A DNA stretch of 64,000 nt from an uncultured Lachnospiraceae bacterium (GTDB lineage: Bacteria; Bacillota; Clostridia; Lachnospirales; Lachnospiraceae), in contig CANRFZ010000007.1 of NCBI GenBank assembly GCA_947630025.1, forward strand, positions 62,001 through 126,000. The letters run 5' to 3'. The notes under the pieces were generated by a model, which worked only from the letters and a program-made list of their open reading frames with translations, did no database searches and was not told the origin of the DNA. A program made the translations under genes and the position numbers. Below, in pieces: positions 32,835 through 42,608 of this stretch (the stretch's first letter is position 1; every line of letters starts with the position of its first letter).

Positions 32835-34274
32835 ATGCAGGTTGACAAAGCATTTACCAATCGTCCGGTGACGATGAACGAACACAACAATCTCCTGGAG
32901 ATCGAGGAGCATATGTATATTCTGGACGATGTGGAGAAGCCCAACGTATTTCGGAATATGTTCCCTTATTCCGAGATACCGAAGATTCCGTTTAACGACA
33001 GGATCGTGCCCCACAATATGCCCAAGGAGATCTGGATCACGGACACGACGTTCCGCGACGGACAGCAGTCCCGCGCGCCGTACACCACGGAGCAGATCGT
33101 TACGATCTATGACTATCTGCACAAGCTGGGCGGGCCAAACGGCATGATCCGCGCCAGTGAATTTTTCCTCTATAGCAAAAAGGATCGGGATGCGGTTTAC
33201 AAGTGTATGGAGCGCGGCTATCAGTTTCCGGAAGTGACGAGCTGGATTCGCGCCAGCAAGGAGGATTTCAAGCTGGTAAAGGATATCGGCATGAAAGAGA
33301 CCGGTATCTTAGTCAGCTGCTCCGATTATCATATTTTCCTGAAGCTGAAGATGACCAGACGGCAGGCTATGGATCATTATCTGAGCGTGATCAGGGATTG
33401 TCTGGAGGAAGGGATCAGCCCCAGATGCCATCTGGAGGATATCACCAGAGCGGACATTTACGGCTATGTGGTGCCTTTCTGCATGGAGCTGATGAAGCTG
33501 ATGGAGGAGTATGGGATTCCGATCAAGGTGCGGGCCTGCGACACGATGGGATACGGCGTCAACTATCCCGGCGCGGTGATTCCGCGGAGCGTGCAGGGCA
33601 TCATCTATGCGATACATACCCATGCGGGCGTGCCCCACGAGCTGATCGAGTGGCACGGCCACAATGACTTTTACAAGGCGGTGTCAAACTCGACGACGGC
33701 GTGGCTTTACGGCTGCTCCGGCGTCAATACGTCGCTATTCGGCATCGGCGAGCGGACGGGCAACACGCCGCTGGAAGCCATGGTGTTTGAGTACGCGCAG
33801 CTTCGGGGCCATTTGAACGGCATGGACACGACGGTGATCACGGAGCTGGCGGAGTATTACGAGAAAGAGATCGGATACGAGATCCCGCCCAGAACGCCTT
33901 TTGTAGGCAAGAATTTCAATGTCACCCGGGCGGGCATCCATGCGGACGGGTTGTTAAAGAACGAGGAAATCTACAATATTTTCGACACGGAGAAGTTTTT
34001 GAACAGGCCGGTACTGTGCGCGGTGTCCAATACTTCCGGGCTGGCTGGCATCGCCCACTGGATCAACACCTATTACAGGCTTCCGGCGGACAGGCATCTC
34101 GACAAGAACTGCGAGCTGGTGCGAACGCTGAAAGAATGGGTGGACGGCGAGTATGCGTCCGGCCGGGTGACGGTGCTGACGGACGAGGAGCTGCTTGCGC
34201 AGATCGCCGAGGTGTGCGGCAGGCTTCATATTCCGCTGCCGGGCGAAGACGATCGGCAGTGTGAAAAGCAGTAA
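32835..34274 (+). CDS. HMGL-like acyl transferase, putative Re-citrate synthase
   Basis: A 479-residue member of the HMG-lyase/isopropylmalate synthase superfamily. It has the signature DTTFRDGQQSRAP (about 70-82) and the metal-binding EWHGHNDFYKA (about 272-282). It lacks a recognisable LeuA-type C-terminal regulatory domain and sits in an operon with gntR and icd rather than with leu genes. Re-citrate synthase of Clostridium kluyveri belongs to this superfamily, so Re-face citrate synthesis is the best guess; isopropylmalate or homocitrate synthesis is the alternative. The ribosome binding site (AAGAAGG) is distant, so a start at ATG 32874 is possible. Confidence 0.6.
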   Translation: MQVDKAFTNRPVTMNEHNNLLEIEEHMYILDDVEKPNVFRNMFPYSEIPKIPFNDRIVPHNMPKEIWITDTTFRDGQQSRAPYTTEQIVTIYDYLHKLGGPNGMIRASEFFLYSKKDRDAVYKCMERGYQFPEVTSWIRASKEDFKLVKDIGMKETGILVSCSDYHIFLKLKMTRRQAMDHYLSVIRDCLEEGISPRCHLEDITRADIYGYVVPFCMELMKLMEEYGIPIKVRACDTMGYGVNYPGAVIPRSVQGIIYAIHTHAGVPHELIEWHGHNDFYKAVSNSTTAWLYGCSGVNTSLFGIGERTGNTPLEAMVFEYAQLRGHLNGMDTTVITELAEYYEKEIGYEIPPRTPFVGKNFNVTRAGIHADGLLKNEEIYNIFDTEKFLNRPVLCAVSNTSGLAGIAHWINTYYRLPADRHLDKNCELVRTLKEWVDGEYASGRVTVLTDEELLAQIAEVCGRLHIPLPGEDDRQCEKQ

Positions 34275-34336
34275 GTACGGTAGCTAGGCTGCTCCGGTGA
34301 AGGCGCGGCACAGGCAGTGTGAGGATGAGTGAGAGC

Positions 34337-35029
34337 ATGGCAAATTATGATATCAAGCATGAAGTGAACGACAAGTATTCTCTGCGGGGCAGGGTGTTTC
34401 AGAAGCTGCGGGAAGACATCTTAAGCGGCAGGTATAAGGAGAACGAGGAGCTGAAAGAGGTGGCCATCGGAGAGGAGCTGGGCGTCAGCAGAACGCCCGT
34501 GCGGGAGGCGTTCCGTCAGTTGGAGCTGGAGGGGCTGATCCAGATCGTTCCCAACAAAGGCGCTTATGTCACCGGCATCACGGCCAAGGACGTCAAGGAC
34601 ATTTATATGATCCGCTCTCTGCTGGAGGGACTGTGTGCCAGACTTGCCACGGAGAATATTACCAAGGACCAGTTGGAGGAGATGGAGGAAAATATCTATC
34701 TGGCGGAATTCCATGCGGCGAAAGGGCACATGGATCAGATGGCGGAGCTGGACAACCGTTTCCATGATATTTTGTACGAAGCGTGCAATTCCAAGATGCT
34801 GGAACATACGCTGCGGGACTATCACCAGTATGTGCTGCGGGTGCGGCAGAAAACCCTGTCCACCAACACCAGAGGCCGGGCGTCCAACGAGGAGCACCGG
34901 CAGATCATGGAGGCGATCAAGGCGGGCGACGCGGCCAAGGCGGAGCAGCTTGCCAACAGGCATATGCAGAACGCCTATGACAACATGGTGAAGAACGGGC
35001 TGAATGAGATCTATGGAGACGAGTCATAA
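34337..35029 (+). CDS. GntR-family transcriptional regulator, FadR/FCD subfamily
   Basis: A 230-residue regulator with an N-terminal winged helix-turn-helix (about 15-75; [20 protein letters not shown] is the GntR recognition region) and a C-terminal all-helical FCD ligand domain (about 90-225). FCD domains usually bind small carboxylates, often with a metal, which suits an operon that makes citrate and 2-oxoglutarate. GTG 34319 and ATG 34325 are other in-frame starts. The gene lies between the synthase and icd, and the palindrome in the operon promoter is its likely target. Confidence 0.88.
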   Translation: MANYDIKHEVNDKYSLRGRVFQKLREDILSGRYKENEELKEVAIGEELGVSRTPVREAFRQLELEGLIQIVPNKGAYVTGITAKDVKDIYMIRSLLEGLCARLATENITKDQLEEMEENIYLAEFHAAKGHMDQMAELDNRFHDILYEACNSKMLEHTLRDYHQYVLRVRQKTLSTNTRGRASNEEHRQIMEAIKAGDAAKAEQLANRHMQNAYDNMVKNGLNEIYGDES

Positions 35030-35058
35030 CGGAATCAAGATGGAAAGGAAGACGGACT

Positions 35059-36267
35059 ATGGAAAAGATTCAAATGACAACGCCGCTGGTAGAGATGGAC
35101 GGCGACGAGATGACCAGAATACTTTGGAAGATGATTAAGGACGAGCTTTTGCTGCCTTACATTGACTTAAAGACAGAGTATTACGATCTGGGACTGCAGC
35201 ACCGCAACGAGACGGACGATCAGGTGACGATCGACAGCGCCGAGGCCACGAAGAAATACGGCGTCGCCGTCAAGTGCGCCACGATCACGCCCAATGCGGC
35301 CAGAATGACGGAATACCACCTGAAGGAAATGTGGAAAAGCCCCAACGGAACGATCCGCGCGGCGCTGGACGGCACGGTGTTCCGCACCCCCATCGTGGTG
35401 AAGGGGATCGAGCCCTGCGTGCGCAACTGGGAGAAACCGATCACGCTGGCGCGTCACGCTTACGGAGACGTCTACAAGAATACGGAAATCAAAGTGCCCG
35501 GCCCCGGCAGGGCGGAGCTCGTATTTACGGCACAGGACGGCACGGAGATCCGGGAGACGATCCATGAGTTTAAGGGGCCCGGCATCCTGCAGGGAATCCA
35601 CAACACGGATCAGTCCATCACCAGCTTTGCGGAGGCGTGCTTTAACTACGCGCTGGACACGAAGCAGGACTTGTGGTTTGCGACGAAAGACACGATTTCC
35701 AAGAAATACGACCATCATTTCAAAGATATTTTTCAGGAGATCTACGACAGGCAGTACAAAGAGAAATTTGAGGCGGCGGGCATCGAGTATTTCTATACGC
35801 TGATCGACGACGCGGTGGCGCGTGTCATGAAGGCGAAGGGCGGCTTTATCTGGGCGTGCAAAAACTATGACGGCGACGTGATGAGCGATATGGTATCGTC
35901 GGCGTTCGGCTCTCTGGCGATGATGACTTCCGTTCTGGTATCTCCGTCCGGCGTGTACGAGTATGAGGCGGCGCACGGAACGGTGCAGCGGCACTATTAC
36001 AAATATCTCAAAGGGGAGGAAACTTCCACCAATTCGGTGGCGACGATTTTTGCCTGGACGGGGGCGCTCAGAAAGCGCGGCGAACTGGACGGCATTCCGG
36101 CGCTTATGGCATTTGCGGACAGACTGGAACAAGCCACGGTGAAGACGATAGAGGACGGCAGGATGACCAAAGACCTTGCGCTGATCACTTCGCTGGAGCA
36201 CGTGACGGTGTTAAACAGTGAAGAATTTATCAAGGCGGTCAGAGAGACATTTGAAAAATTGTCCTGA
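35059..36267 (+). CDS. icd: isocitrate dehydrogenase (NADP), eukaryotic-like dimeric type
   Basis: Oxidises isocitrate to 2-oxoglutarate and CO2, giving NADPH. The 402-residue sequence is of the subfamily found in eukaryotes and many anaerobes, beginning [16 protein letters not shown], with [12 protein letters not shown] (about 73-84) and the substrate-binding [14 protein letters not shown] (about 94-107). Length is normal. It follows gntR after 29 nt. Together with a citrate synthase it supplies glutamate precursors; aconitase is not in the window. Confidence 0.95.
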   Translation: MEKIQMTTPLVEMDGDEMTRILWKMIKDELLLPYIDLKTEYYDLGLQHRNETDDQVTIDSAEATKKYGVAVKCATITPNAARMTEYHLKEMWKSPNGTIRAALDGTVFRTPIVVKGIEPCVRNWEKPITLARHAYGDVYKNTEIKVPGPGRAELVFTAQDGTEIRETIHEFKGPGILQGIHNTDQSITSFAEACFNYALDTKQDLWFATKDTISKKYDHHFKDIFQEIYDRQYKEKFEAAGIEYFYTLIDDAVARVMKAKGGFIWACKNYDGDVMSDMVSSAFGSLAMMTSVLVSPSGVYEYEAAHGTVQRHYYKYLKGEETSTNSVATIFAWTGALRKRGELDGIPALMAFADRLEQATVKTIEDGRMTKDLALITSLEHVTVLNSEEFIKAVRETFEKLS

Positions 36268-36289
36268 TGACGGGAGAGTGAGAAGAACG

Positions 36290-36325
36290 ATGGGAGCGCT
36301 TATTCGGCAAGCTGCTCCCATTTTT
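36290..36325 (+). terminator. terminator of icd lying inside the 3' end of the ABC-F gene
   Basis: ATGGGAGC (36290-36297) pairs with GCTCCCAT (36314-36321), extended inward by GCTT/AAGC with one bulged T, followed by TTTTT. The 3' arm lies within the coding end of the convergent ABC-F gene (stop at 36300). Confidence 0.7.
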
Positions 36326-38264
36326 CATACAGATCCGCAAGCTCGCGGTCGTTGGAGGCCCGTTCCCCGCTCAGTTCCTGCAGGCGCGCCACGTCGGTGC
36401 AGACTTCGGAGGAGGCCATCAGCAGATCGATCTCCTGGTTGCGCTGCTCCAGCAGTTCAATGCGGTCTTCGCATTTCTTCCGCTCGTTTTCCCTGCGGCG
36501 CAGCAGCGCCTGTTCTTCTTTCTGCTTCTGCCAGTCCAGCCTGCCGCCTCCGTTGTTGGATGCGTTTTTTTGGTCCGCGCTCCCGCCGGAACGATCGGAC
36601 AGGGTTCCTGCCAAGGAAGCGTCTGCGCCAGCGGAAGCCGCGTTGCCAGAGGCGGAAAGTTCCTCTTTTTTCTCCAGATAGTAATCGTAATTTCCCAGAT
36701 AGGAAGTCAGCGTCCCGCGGTTCAACTCGAGAATGCGGGAGGCGGTTCGGTTGATAAAATAGCGGTCGTGGGACACGTACAATACGGTGCCCGTATAAGC
36801 GTTCAGCGCGTCTTCCAGTATCTCTTTGGACATGATATCCAGATGGTTGGTGGGCTCGTCCAGAATGAGGAAATTCGCCTCGGAGAGCATCAGTCTGGCG
36901 AGGGATACCCGTCCACGTTCGCCGCCGCTCAGCGACTTGATCTGCTTAAACACGTCTTCCCCGGTGAACAGAAACGCGGCAAGCGTATTGCGGATTTCGG
37001 TGTTGGTGAGCGTCGGGTAGTCGTCGGAGATTTCCTCAAACAATGTTTTGTCCATGTGCAGGACATGGTGCTCCTGATCGTAATAGCCGATCTGCACATT
37101 GGTGCCGATCTGTACCGTACCCGCGTCGGGACTGACCAGCCCATTGATGATTTTGAGAAGGGTGGTCTTGCCGGTGCCGTTGTCGCCGATGACCGCCACG
37201 TGTTCGCCTTTTTTGATATCCATGTCGAGACCGCGAAACAGGGTGAGGGCGCCGAAAGATTTGGCGAGACCCTGAATGCGGAGCACATCGTTTCCGCTCT
37301 CATATCGGGGCGTCAGCGTCAGGCGCATATCGGCGCGGACTTCTGCAGGCTTGTCCAGCAGTTCCATTTTGGCCAGCTTTTTCTCACGGCTTTCGGCCCG
37401 GCGGACGGATTTCTCACGGTTAAAAGAGCGCAGCTTGTCGATGACCTCCTCCTGATGGCGGATTTCGCGCTGCTGGCGCATATAAACGTTATAGCGGGCG
37501 GCGCGGAGGGCTTCCTTTTTGACTGCGTAATCGCTGTAGCTGCCGGCAAAGACGGTGCATTCCGCGTTGTCCAGTTCGATGATCTTCGTGACGGTCTTGT
37601 CCAGAAAATAACGGTCGTGGGACACGACGAGAACCGCGCCTTTATAGTTTTTCAGATACGTTTCCAGCCAGGCGGTGGAAGACATATCCAGATGGTTGGT
37701 GGGCTCGTCCAGAATGATCATATCGGGATTCTGCAGCAGGAGTTTCCCCAGCGCCACGCGGGTTTTCTGCCCGCCGGACAGCGTGGAGATGCTGCGGTGA
37801 AATTCCTGCTTGGCAAAGCCGAGCCCCTTCAGCACGCCGGTCAGTTCGCTTTTGTAGGCGTAGCCGTTGGCGGACTCAAAAGCGTGCGTGAGTCCGGCGT
37901 AGTCGTCCATCAGTTCCTGCAGTCTGTCCGGCGGCGCGGTGTTCATCTGTATCTCGACGGAGCGCATCCGCCGCTCCAGATCGACGATTTCCTGCTTGAC
38001 GCTTAACAGTTCGTCATAGACGGAGCAATCGCCGGACACGGCCTCCTGCTGCGACAGATAGCCGATGGTCTTGTCGCGGGCGAGGGTGACGGTGCCCTGA
38101 TCGGCGGACAGTTCGCCTATGATGATGCGCAGAAGCGTCGTCTTGCCGGCGCCGTTGATGCCCACGACGGCTGCCTTTTCATGGTCGTCGAGGGTAAACG
38201 CCACGCCCCGGAGCACGGGAATCTCCTGAAACGATTTGGATATACTGCTGACCGAAAGTATCAT
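36300..38264 (-). CDS. ABC-F family ATPase
   Basis: A cytoplasmic tandem-ATPase protein of 654 residues without membrane domains. Walker A motifs are GINGAGKTT (about 36) and GDNGTGKTT (about 360); signature and Walker B are SGGQKTRVAL with DEPTNHLD and SGGERGRVSL with DEPTNHLD. A linker lies between them, and a C-terminal coiled coil covers about 575-654. ABC-F proteins act on the ribosome, as translation factors or antibiotic-protection proteins; the linker here does not let me tell which. I place the start at 38264 (MILSVSSISKSF) because AAAGG precedes it. It is divergent from rex. Confidence 0.93.
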   Translation of the reverse strand: MILSVSSISKSFQEIPVLRGVAFTLDDHEKAAVVGINGAGKTTLLRIIIGELSADQGTVTLARDKTIGYLSQQEAVSGDCSVYDELLSVKQEIVDLERRMRSVEIQMNTAPPDRLQELMDDYAGLTHAFESANGYAYKSELTGVLKGLGFAKQEFHRSISTLSGGQKTRVALGKLLLQNPDMIILDEPTNHLDMSSTAWLETYLKNYKGAVLVVSHDRYFLDKTVTKIIELDNAECTVFAGSYSDYAVKKEALRAARYNVYMRQQREIRHQEEVIDKLRSFNREKSVRRAESREKKLAKMELLDKPAEVRADMRLTLTPRYESGNDVLRIQGLAKSFGALTLFRGLDMDIKKGEHVAVIGDNGTGKTTLLKIINGLVSPDAGTVQIGTNVQIGYYDQEHHVLHMDKTLFEEISDDYPTLTNTEIRNTLAAFLFTGEDVFKQIKSLSGGERGRVSLARLMLSEANFLILDEPTNHLDIMSKEILEDALNAYTGTVLYVSHDRYFINRTASRILELNRGTLTSYLGNYDYYLEKKEELSASGNAASAGADASLAGTLSDRSGGSADQKNASNNGGGRLDWQKQKEEQALLRRRENERKKCEDRIELLEQRNQEIDLLMASSEVCTDVARLQELSGERASNDRELADLYEKWEQLAE

Positions 38265-38330
38265 GTCTTTGTACCTTTCTTCGTCCGGACAGGCGTCTGC
38301 GGGCGGCCTGTTTTTCACCGGACAACAAAC

Positions 38331-38391
38331 AGTTTAGCGAACCGAAAACGCACTGTCAATGATTGACAGTTTTTTAACAAAACGGTATACT
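38331..38391. promoter_or_regulatory. face-to-face promoters of the ABC-F gene and rex, with a Rex-like operator
   Basis: Plus strand, rex: TTGACA (38363-38368), 17 bp, TATACT (38386-38391). Minus strand, ABC-F: TTGACA (38359-38354), 17 bp, TAAACT (38336-38331). The two -35 boxes are 3 bp apart within the perfect palindrome CTGTCAATGATTGACAG (38353-38369). The 18-bp stretch 38363-38380 resembles the Rex site TTGTTAA-N4-TTAACAA: the right half is exact and the left half is 4 of 7. Rex autoregulation is likely. Confidence 0.7.
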
Positions 38392-38421
38392 GGTAGACAG
38401 TAAAAGATGGGAGTGTGCAAA

Positions 38422-39063
38422 GTGGAAGAAAAGGAAATATCCCAAGCTGTCATCAGCCGTCTGCCGCGGTATCTCCGGTTTCTGGGCGAGCTGCAGGACG
38501 AGGGCGTGGAGCGAGTATCGTCGCAGGAACTGAGCGATATCATGCGGGTGACCGCGTCGCAGATCAGGCAGGATCTCAACAATTTCGGCGGGTTCGGACA
38601 GCAGGGTTACGGCTATAACGTGGGCTATCTGTATGGAGAGATCGCCAAGATTCTGGGGCTTCACAAGGAGCATAATCTGATTATTGTGGGCGCCGGGCAT
38701 CTGGGGCAGGCGCTGGTCAATTATATGAATTTTGAGCGCAGGGGATTCCTGTTCCGGGGAATCTTCGATATCGACCGGCGGATTCAGGGAACACAGATAC
38801 GGGGCATCACAGTGCGCCCCATGGAGGAGATGGGGCAGTTCGTCCGGGAGAACGATATCGACATCGCGGTGCTCACGATCCCCAAGAGCGGCGCGGCCAA
38901 GACTGCCGAGCAGCTCGTCTCCTATGGGATCAAGGGGATCTGGAATTTCGCCCATGTGGATCTGCACGTGCCGGAAGATATTAAGGTGGAGAACGTGCAT
39001 CTGTCGGACAGCCTGATGAAACTGTCGTACAATCTGGCGTCCTGTGACAAGAAAAACGGCTGA
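38422..39063 (+). CDS. rex: redox-sensing transcriptional repressor Rex
   Basis: Rex senses the NADH/NAD+ ratio and represses fermentation and NADH-reoxidation genes when NADH is low. The product of about 213 residues has an N-terminal winged helix (about 1-80, TASQIRQDLNNFGGFGQQGYGYNV) and a Rossmann fold with GAGHLGQAL near 91, ending in the domain-swapped helix. I prefer GTG 38422 because GGGAG lies 8 nt upstream; ATG 38407 has no site. The promoter carries a Rex-like operator. Candidate targets in the window (nfnAB, pckA) show no obvious site. Confidence 0.95.
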   Translation: MEEKEISQAVISRLPRYLRFLGELQDEGVERVSSQELSDIMRVTASQIRQDLNNFGGFGQQGYGYNVGYLYGEIAKILGLHKEHNLIIVGAGHLGQALVNYMNFERRGFLFRGIFDIDRRIQGTQIRGITVRPMEEMGQFVRENDIDIAVLTIPKSGAAKTAEQLVSYGIKGIWNFAHVDLHVPEDIKVENVHLSDSLMKLSYNLASCDKKNG

Positions 39064-39092
39064 CGCCGGCGGAAGAATAGGGGCAGAAAGCT

Positions 39093-39746
39093 ATGGCAAG
39101 AGCGGATGAAGTGTTTGAACCGGCGCTGGCCGGCAGGAAAATACCGATCCTGACGTTAGACAACAAATGGCATCAGATCTTTACCCAGCACGAGTATACA
39201 CCGGAGATCCGGCAGATGGAGACGGAGTTAAACGCTCTCCTGAAGCGGCAGGGCAAGTTAAACGACGACAACAAAGAAATCCGGAAGCTGAAAAAGATGA
39301 TGATGGACGAGATCGTCGTGCTGGCGGACGAACTGGAGAAGGCGCCCTCCAAAAAGCTGGAAAAGAAGCAGGAGGAGTGCCGGAGGATCGTCACGGAGTG
39401 CAGCGAGAAGCTGGAAGCGTGCGAGGAGGAAATGATCGATCTCCCCAGGCAGATCAGTCAGGTCAACAATAAGCTGATGCTCGCCACGATGGAGGTCTGC
39501 TACCGCAGGCTCAAGAAAAATACGGAGGAACTGGCGCAGATCGAGGATTGGATCTCGAATATCCGGAGAGAATTAAAAAAGAAGATCATCCGCAAGCAGG
39601 AAAAAGAGGCCATGAACCAGCAGCTCTATTCCTATATGCACGATATTTTCGGCGCGGATGTCATAGAGATTTTTGACATGAAATACAACCCGGATGAAAA
39701 ATACCGGAAGAACAAGCCAAACGACGAGAAAGACACGGCACAATGA
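39093..39746 (+). CDS. coiled-coil protein, unknown function
   Basis: A 217-residue soluble, highly charged helical protein. Long coiled-coil stretches run from about residue 40 to 175 (for example LEKKQEECRRIVTECSEKLE). The N-terminal segment LAGRKIPILTLDNKWHQIF looks like a small globular cap. No catalytic motif is visible. Its stop overlaps the start of nnrDE (ATGA), so it belongs to the rex-nnrDE-alr transcription unit. Proteins of this sort are found in Lachnospiraceae as hypotheticals; I cannot assign a role. Confidence 0.65.
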   Translation: MARADEVFEPALAGRKIPILTLDNKWHQIFTQHEYTPEIRQMETELNALLKRQGKLNDDNKEIRKLKKMMMDEIVVLADELEKAPSKKLEKKQEECRRIVTECSEKLEACEEEMIDLPRQISQVNNKLMLATMEVCYRRLKKNTEELAQIEDWISNIRRELKKKIIRKQEKEAMNQQLYSYMHDIFGADVIEIFDMKYNPDEKYRKNKPNDEKDTAQ

Positions 39747-41350
39747 AACAGTATTTAGTGACGGCGGCGGAGATGAAGCGATATGACGCCGCAACGATCG
39801 AGAAACATCAGATACCGTCCCTCGTTCTGATGGAGCGGGCGGCGCTTGCCACCGTGGAGGAACTGCAGCGGGAACGCGGCGCGGCTCCCTGCCGGGTTCT
39901 CGTGGCCGCCGGATGCGGCAACAACGGCGGAGACGGGCTGGCGGCGGGCCGTTTGCTGATGGCGGAAGGCTATACCGTCACGTTTGTCCTTCTGGGGGAT
40001 GCCTCCCGCTGCAGCGTAGAGACATCGCGGCAGTTGAGCATACTGCGGTCCTACGGTGCTGAGATCTATAGCACAATCCCGGAAAATGAATATGATATAG
40101 TGATAGACGCCGTTTTCGGCATCGGTCTGTCCCGCCCGGTGCAGGGCGTCTGCCGTGACGCCATCGAACGGATCAACGGCTGCGGCGGCTACGTGTGCAG
40201 CGTGGATATTCCTTCCGGCATCGACGCCGATACGGGCCGCGTGATGGGCTGCGCGGTGCGGGCGGATCTGACGGTGGCTTACGGATTCCGCAAGCGGGGC
40301 CATGTCCTCTATCCCGGCGCATCCTACACAGGGAAACTGCGCTGCCGAGGCATGGGCGTGGACGAAGGCAGTTTCTACGGCTGCCCGCCGGCCCTGTATA
40401 CGCTGGCGGGAGAGATCGGCGCGCTTCTTCCGCAGAGAAGGCCGGACGGCAACAAGGGCACTTTCGGCAAGGCGCTGGTGATCGCCGGAAGCGCGAATGC
40501 GGCGGGCGCCGGGTTGATGGCGGCCAAGGGCGCTTTCTGCGCCGGGGCGGGCATGGTCAGGCTGGTGACCGATGCGGTCAATAGAGACGCGGCGTTACAG
40601 TATGTTCCGGAAGCGATGCTGCTGACTTATCCGTCCGGCGGTTCTCCGGAGCGGCAGGACGGTGCACAGGATGCAGCGGGCGTCACGGAGGCGTTCCTGA
40701 CGGAACTGGCGGCGGCGGAGCGCTGGGCGGACTGTCTGCTGATCGGGCCGGGAATGGGCAAGGATGAAAACGCCCGCAGACTTCTGCGGTTTGCGGTGGA
40801 GCGAAGCGCTCTGCCTCTGGTGGCGGACGCCGACGCGCTGAATCTGCTGGCCGAGGACGAGACGCTGCTTAACCGGCTCGCCCAGGGCGCGCTGGAAGGG
40901 CGGGCGGTAATCCTGACGCCGCATCCGGGCGAGTTCGCAAGGTTGTACGGATGTGCAGCGGCGGAGGTCAGGGAGCATCTGACGGCCTATCCCCGCCTGC
41001 TGGCCGACAGGCTGCACTGCACCGTCGTGTGCAAGGACGCGCGGACGGCGGTCATGTGTCCCGGTGCAGAGGAAGGGTATCTGAATACCACCGGCAACGC
41101 GGGGATGGCCACGGCGGGCACAGGGGATGTGCTGGCCGGTATGATCACTGGCCTTTTGGCACAGGGGTTATCCGCGGCGCAGGCGGCGGTGGCGGGAGTC
41201 TATCTGCACGGCGCGGCGGGGGATCTGGCGGCCGAGGACAAGGGGCAGGCGTCCATGACCGCGACGGACCTGATCGGGCGGATCGGGGAAGCGATGGAGG
41301 CCGCGTCCGGCAGCACGCAGGCGCTCCGGAATGAGGAATCGTGTCAATGA
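39743..41350 (+). CDS. nnrDE: bifunctional NAD(P)H-hydrate epimerase and ADP-dependent dehydratase
   Basis: Repairs hydrated NADH and NADPH. Residues 1-210 form the YjeF-N epimerase (GCGNNGGDGLAAGRLL, about 58-73); residues 225-530 form the YjeF-C ribokinase-like dehydratase with LTPHPGEFARL near 391 and NTTGNAGMATAGTGDVLAGM near 449-468 (the GTGD site). The 535-residue length is that of the fused form. It overlaps the preceding gene by ATGA and alr in the same way. Its link with rex makes sense in a redox-cofactor operon. Confidence 0.94.
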   Translation: MKQYLVTAAEMKRYDAATIEKHQIPSLVLMERAALATVEELQRERGAAPCRVLVAAGCGNNGGDGLAAGRLLMAEGYTVTFVLLGDASRCSVETSRQLSILRSYGAEIYSTIPENEYDIVIDAVFGIGLSRPVQGVCRDAIERINGCGGYVCSVDIPSGIDADTGRVMGCAVRADLTVAYGFRKRGHVLYPGASYTGKLRCRGMGVDEGSFYGCPPALYTLAGEIGALLPQRRPDGNKGTFGKALVIAGSANAAGAGLMAAKGAFCAGAGMVRLVTDAVNRDAALQYVPEAMLLTYPSGGSPERQDGAQDAAGVTEAFLTELAAAERWADCLLIGPGMGKDENARRLLRFAVERSALPLVADADALNLLAEDETLLNRLAQGALEGRAVILTPHPGEFARLYGCAAAEVREHLTAYPRLLADRLHCTVVCKDARTAVMCPGAEEGYLNTTGNAGMATAGTGDVLAGMITGLLAQGLSAAQAAVAGVYLHGAAGDLAAEDKGQASMTATDLIGRIGEAMEAASGSTQALRNEESCQ

Positions 41351-42549
41351 AGAATCGTATGACGGAAAAATACCGGCGGGTCTGCGCCTATGTCAATCTG
41401 GACGCCGTCCGCCATAATATGGACGAAATGCACCGCCGTCTTGCGCCCGGCACGAAGATGATGGGCGTCATCAAGACGGACGGCTACGGCCACGGTGCGG
41501 TTCCCATCGGGCGGGAGCTGGAGAAGCTGGACTATGTGTTCGGCTACGCAACGGCCACGGCGGAGGAAGCGATGGCGCTGCGGCGCGCAGGGCTGCAGAA
41601 GCCGATCTTGATTCTGGGTTATACGTTCCCGGACAGTTATGAGGAACTGATACAAAACGACGTCCGGTTCACGGTGTTCCGAAGGGATATGCTGGAGGAG
41701 CTGGCGGCCAGTGCGCGCGCCGTGGGTAAGCCAGCCGTGGTTCATATCAAGGTGGATACGGGAATGACGCGGATCGGGATACGCCCCGATGCCAGCGGTC
41801 TCGACTACGCGGCGCAGGCGTTCCACACGGACGGCCTCCGGGTGGAGGGTATGTTTACCCATTTTGCCCGGGCCGACGAGCGGGATAAAACTTCCGCGGC
41901 GGCGCAGCTTGCGCGGTTCGTCTCGTTCACGGGGCAGGTGGAGGAGAAGCTGCACGCGACGATCCCGATCCGGCACTGCTCCAACAGCGCGGGCATTCTG
42001 GAAATGCCGCAGGCCAATCTGGACATGGTACGGGCGGGCATCACGATGTACGGCCTGTGGCCATCGGATGAGGTGTCGCGTGACACCGTGGATCTGCAGC
42101 CGGTTCTGTCGTTAAAAAGCCACATTGTCTATTGCAGGAAAGTGGAAGCGGGCGTTCCCGTCAGCTACGGCGGCACTTATGTGACGCCTGCCGCTATGCG
42201 GATCGCGACGGTTCCCGTGGGTTACGGAGACGGATATCCCCGCTCCCTGTCCAACAAGGGCTATGTGCTGATCCGCGGCAGGAGAGCGCCGATTGTAGGG
42301 CGCATCTGCATGGATCAGTTTATGGTGAGCCTCGATGGGATACCCGACGCGCAGGAAGGCGACGAGGTGACGCTGATCGGGAAGGACGGCGCTCTGGAGA
42401 TCACGGCAGAGCAGCTCGGGGCGTTGTCGGGCCGGTTCAACTACGAGCTTGTCTGCGATCTGGGCAGGCGGATTCCCAGAGTCTATCTGTCGGAGGGCCG
42501 GATCACGGCGGCACAGGATTCTTATGGAGATTGTCATGTATACCCTTAG
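41347..42549 (+). CDS. alr: alanine racemase
   Basis: A PLP enzyme making D-alanine for peptidoglycan. The 400-residue product has the PLP-lysine motif [13 protein letters not shown] (Lys near 42, where most have KADAYGHG), the second catalytic Tyr in [13 protein letters not shown] (about 285), and [15 protein letters not shown] 41347 overlaps the stop of nnrDE. Downstream lies mazF, the arrangement known from Bacillus, but without the antitoxin gene between them. Confidence 0.96.
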   Translation: MKNRMTEKYRRVCAYVNLDAVRHNMDEMHRRLAPGTKMMGVIKTDGYGHGAVPIGRELEKLDYVFGYATATAEEAMALRRAGLQKPILILGYTFPDSYEELIQNDVRFTVFRRDMLEELAASARAVGKPAVVHIKVDTGMTRIGIRPDASGLDYAAQAFHTDGLRVEGMFTHFARADERDKTSAAAQLARFVSFTGQVEEKLHATIPIRHCSNSAGILEMPQANLDMVRAGITMYGLWPSDEVSRDTVDLQPVLSLKSHIVYCRKVEAGVPVSYGGTYVTPAAMRIATVPVGYGDGYPRSLSNKGYVLIRGRRAPIVGRICMDQFMVSLDGIPDAQEGDEVTLIGKDGALEITAEQLGALSGRFNYELVCDLGRRIPRVYLSEGRITAAQDSYGDCHVYP

Positions 42550-42608
42550 AGAAAGCGGCAATACTATGGAGGCAGGTCTTTGATGCAAATATTCAAATAA
42601 GGAAGTGT

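Noticed and set aside
42550-42608. MazE-type antitoxin gene between alr and mazF
   Set aside because: Only frames of five residues exist in this 59-nt gap.
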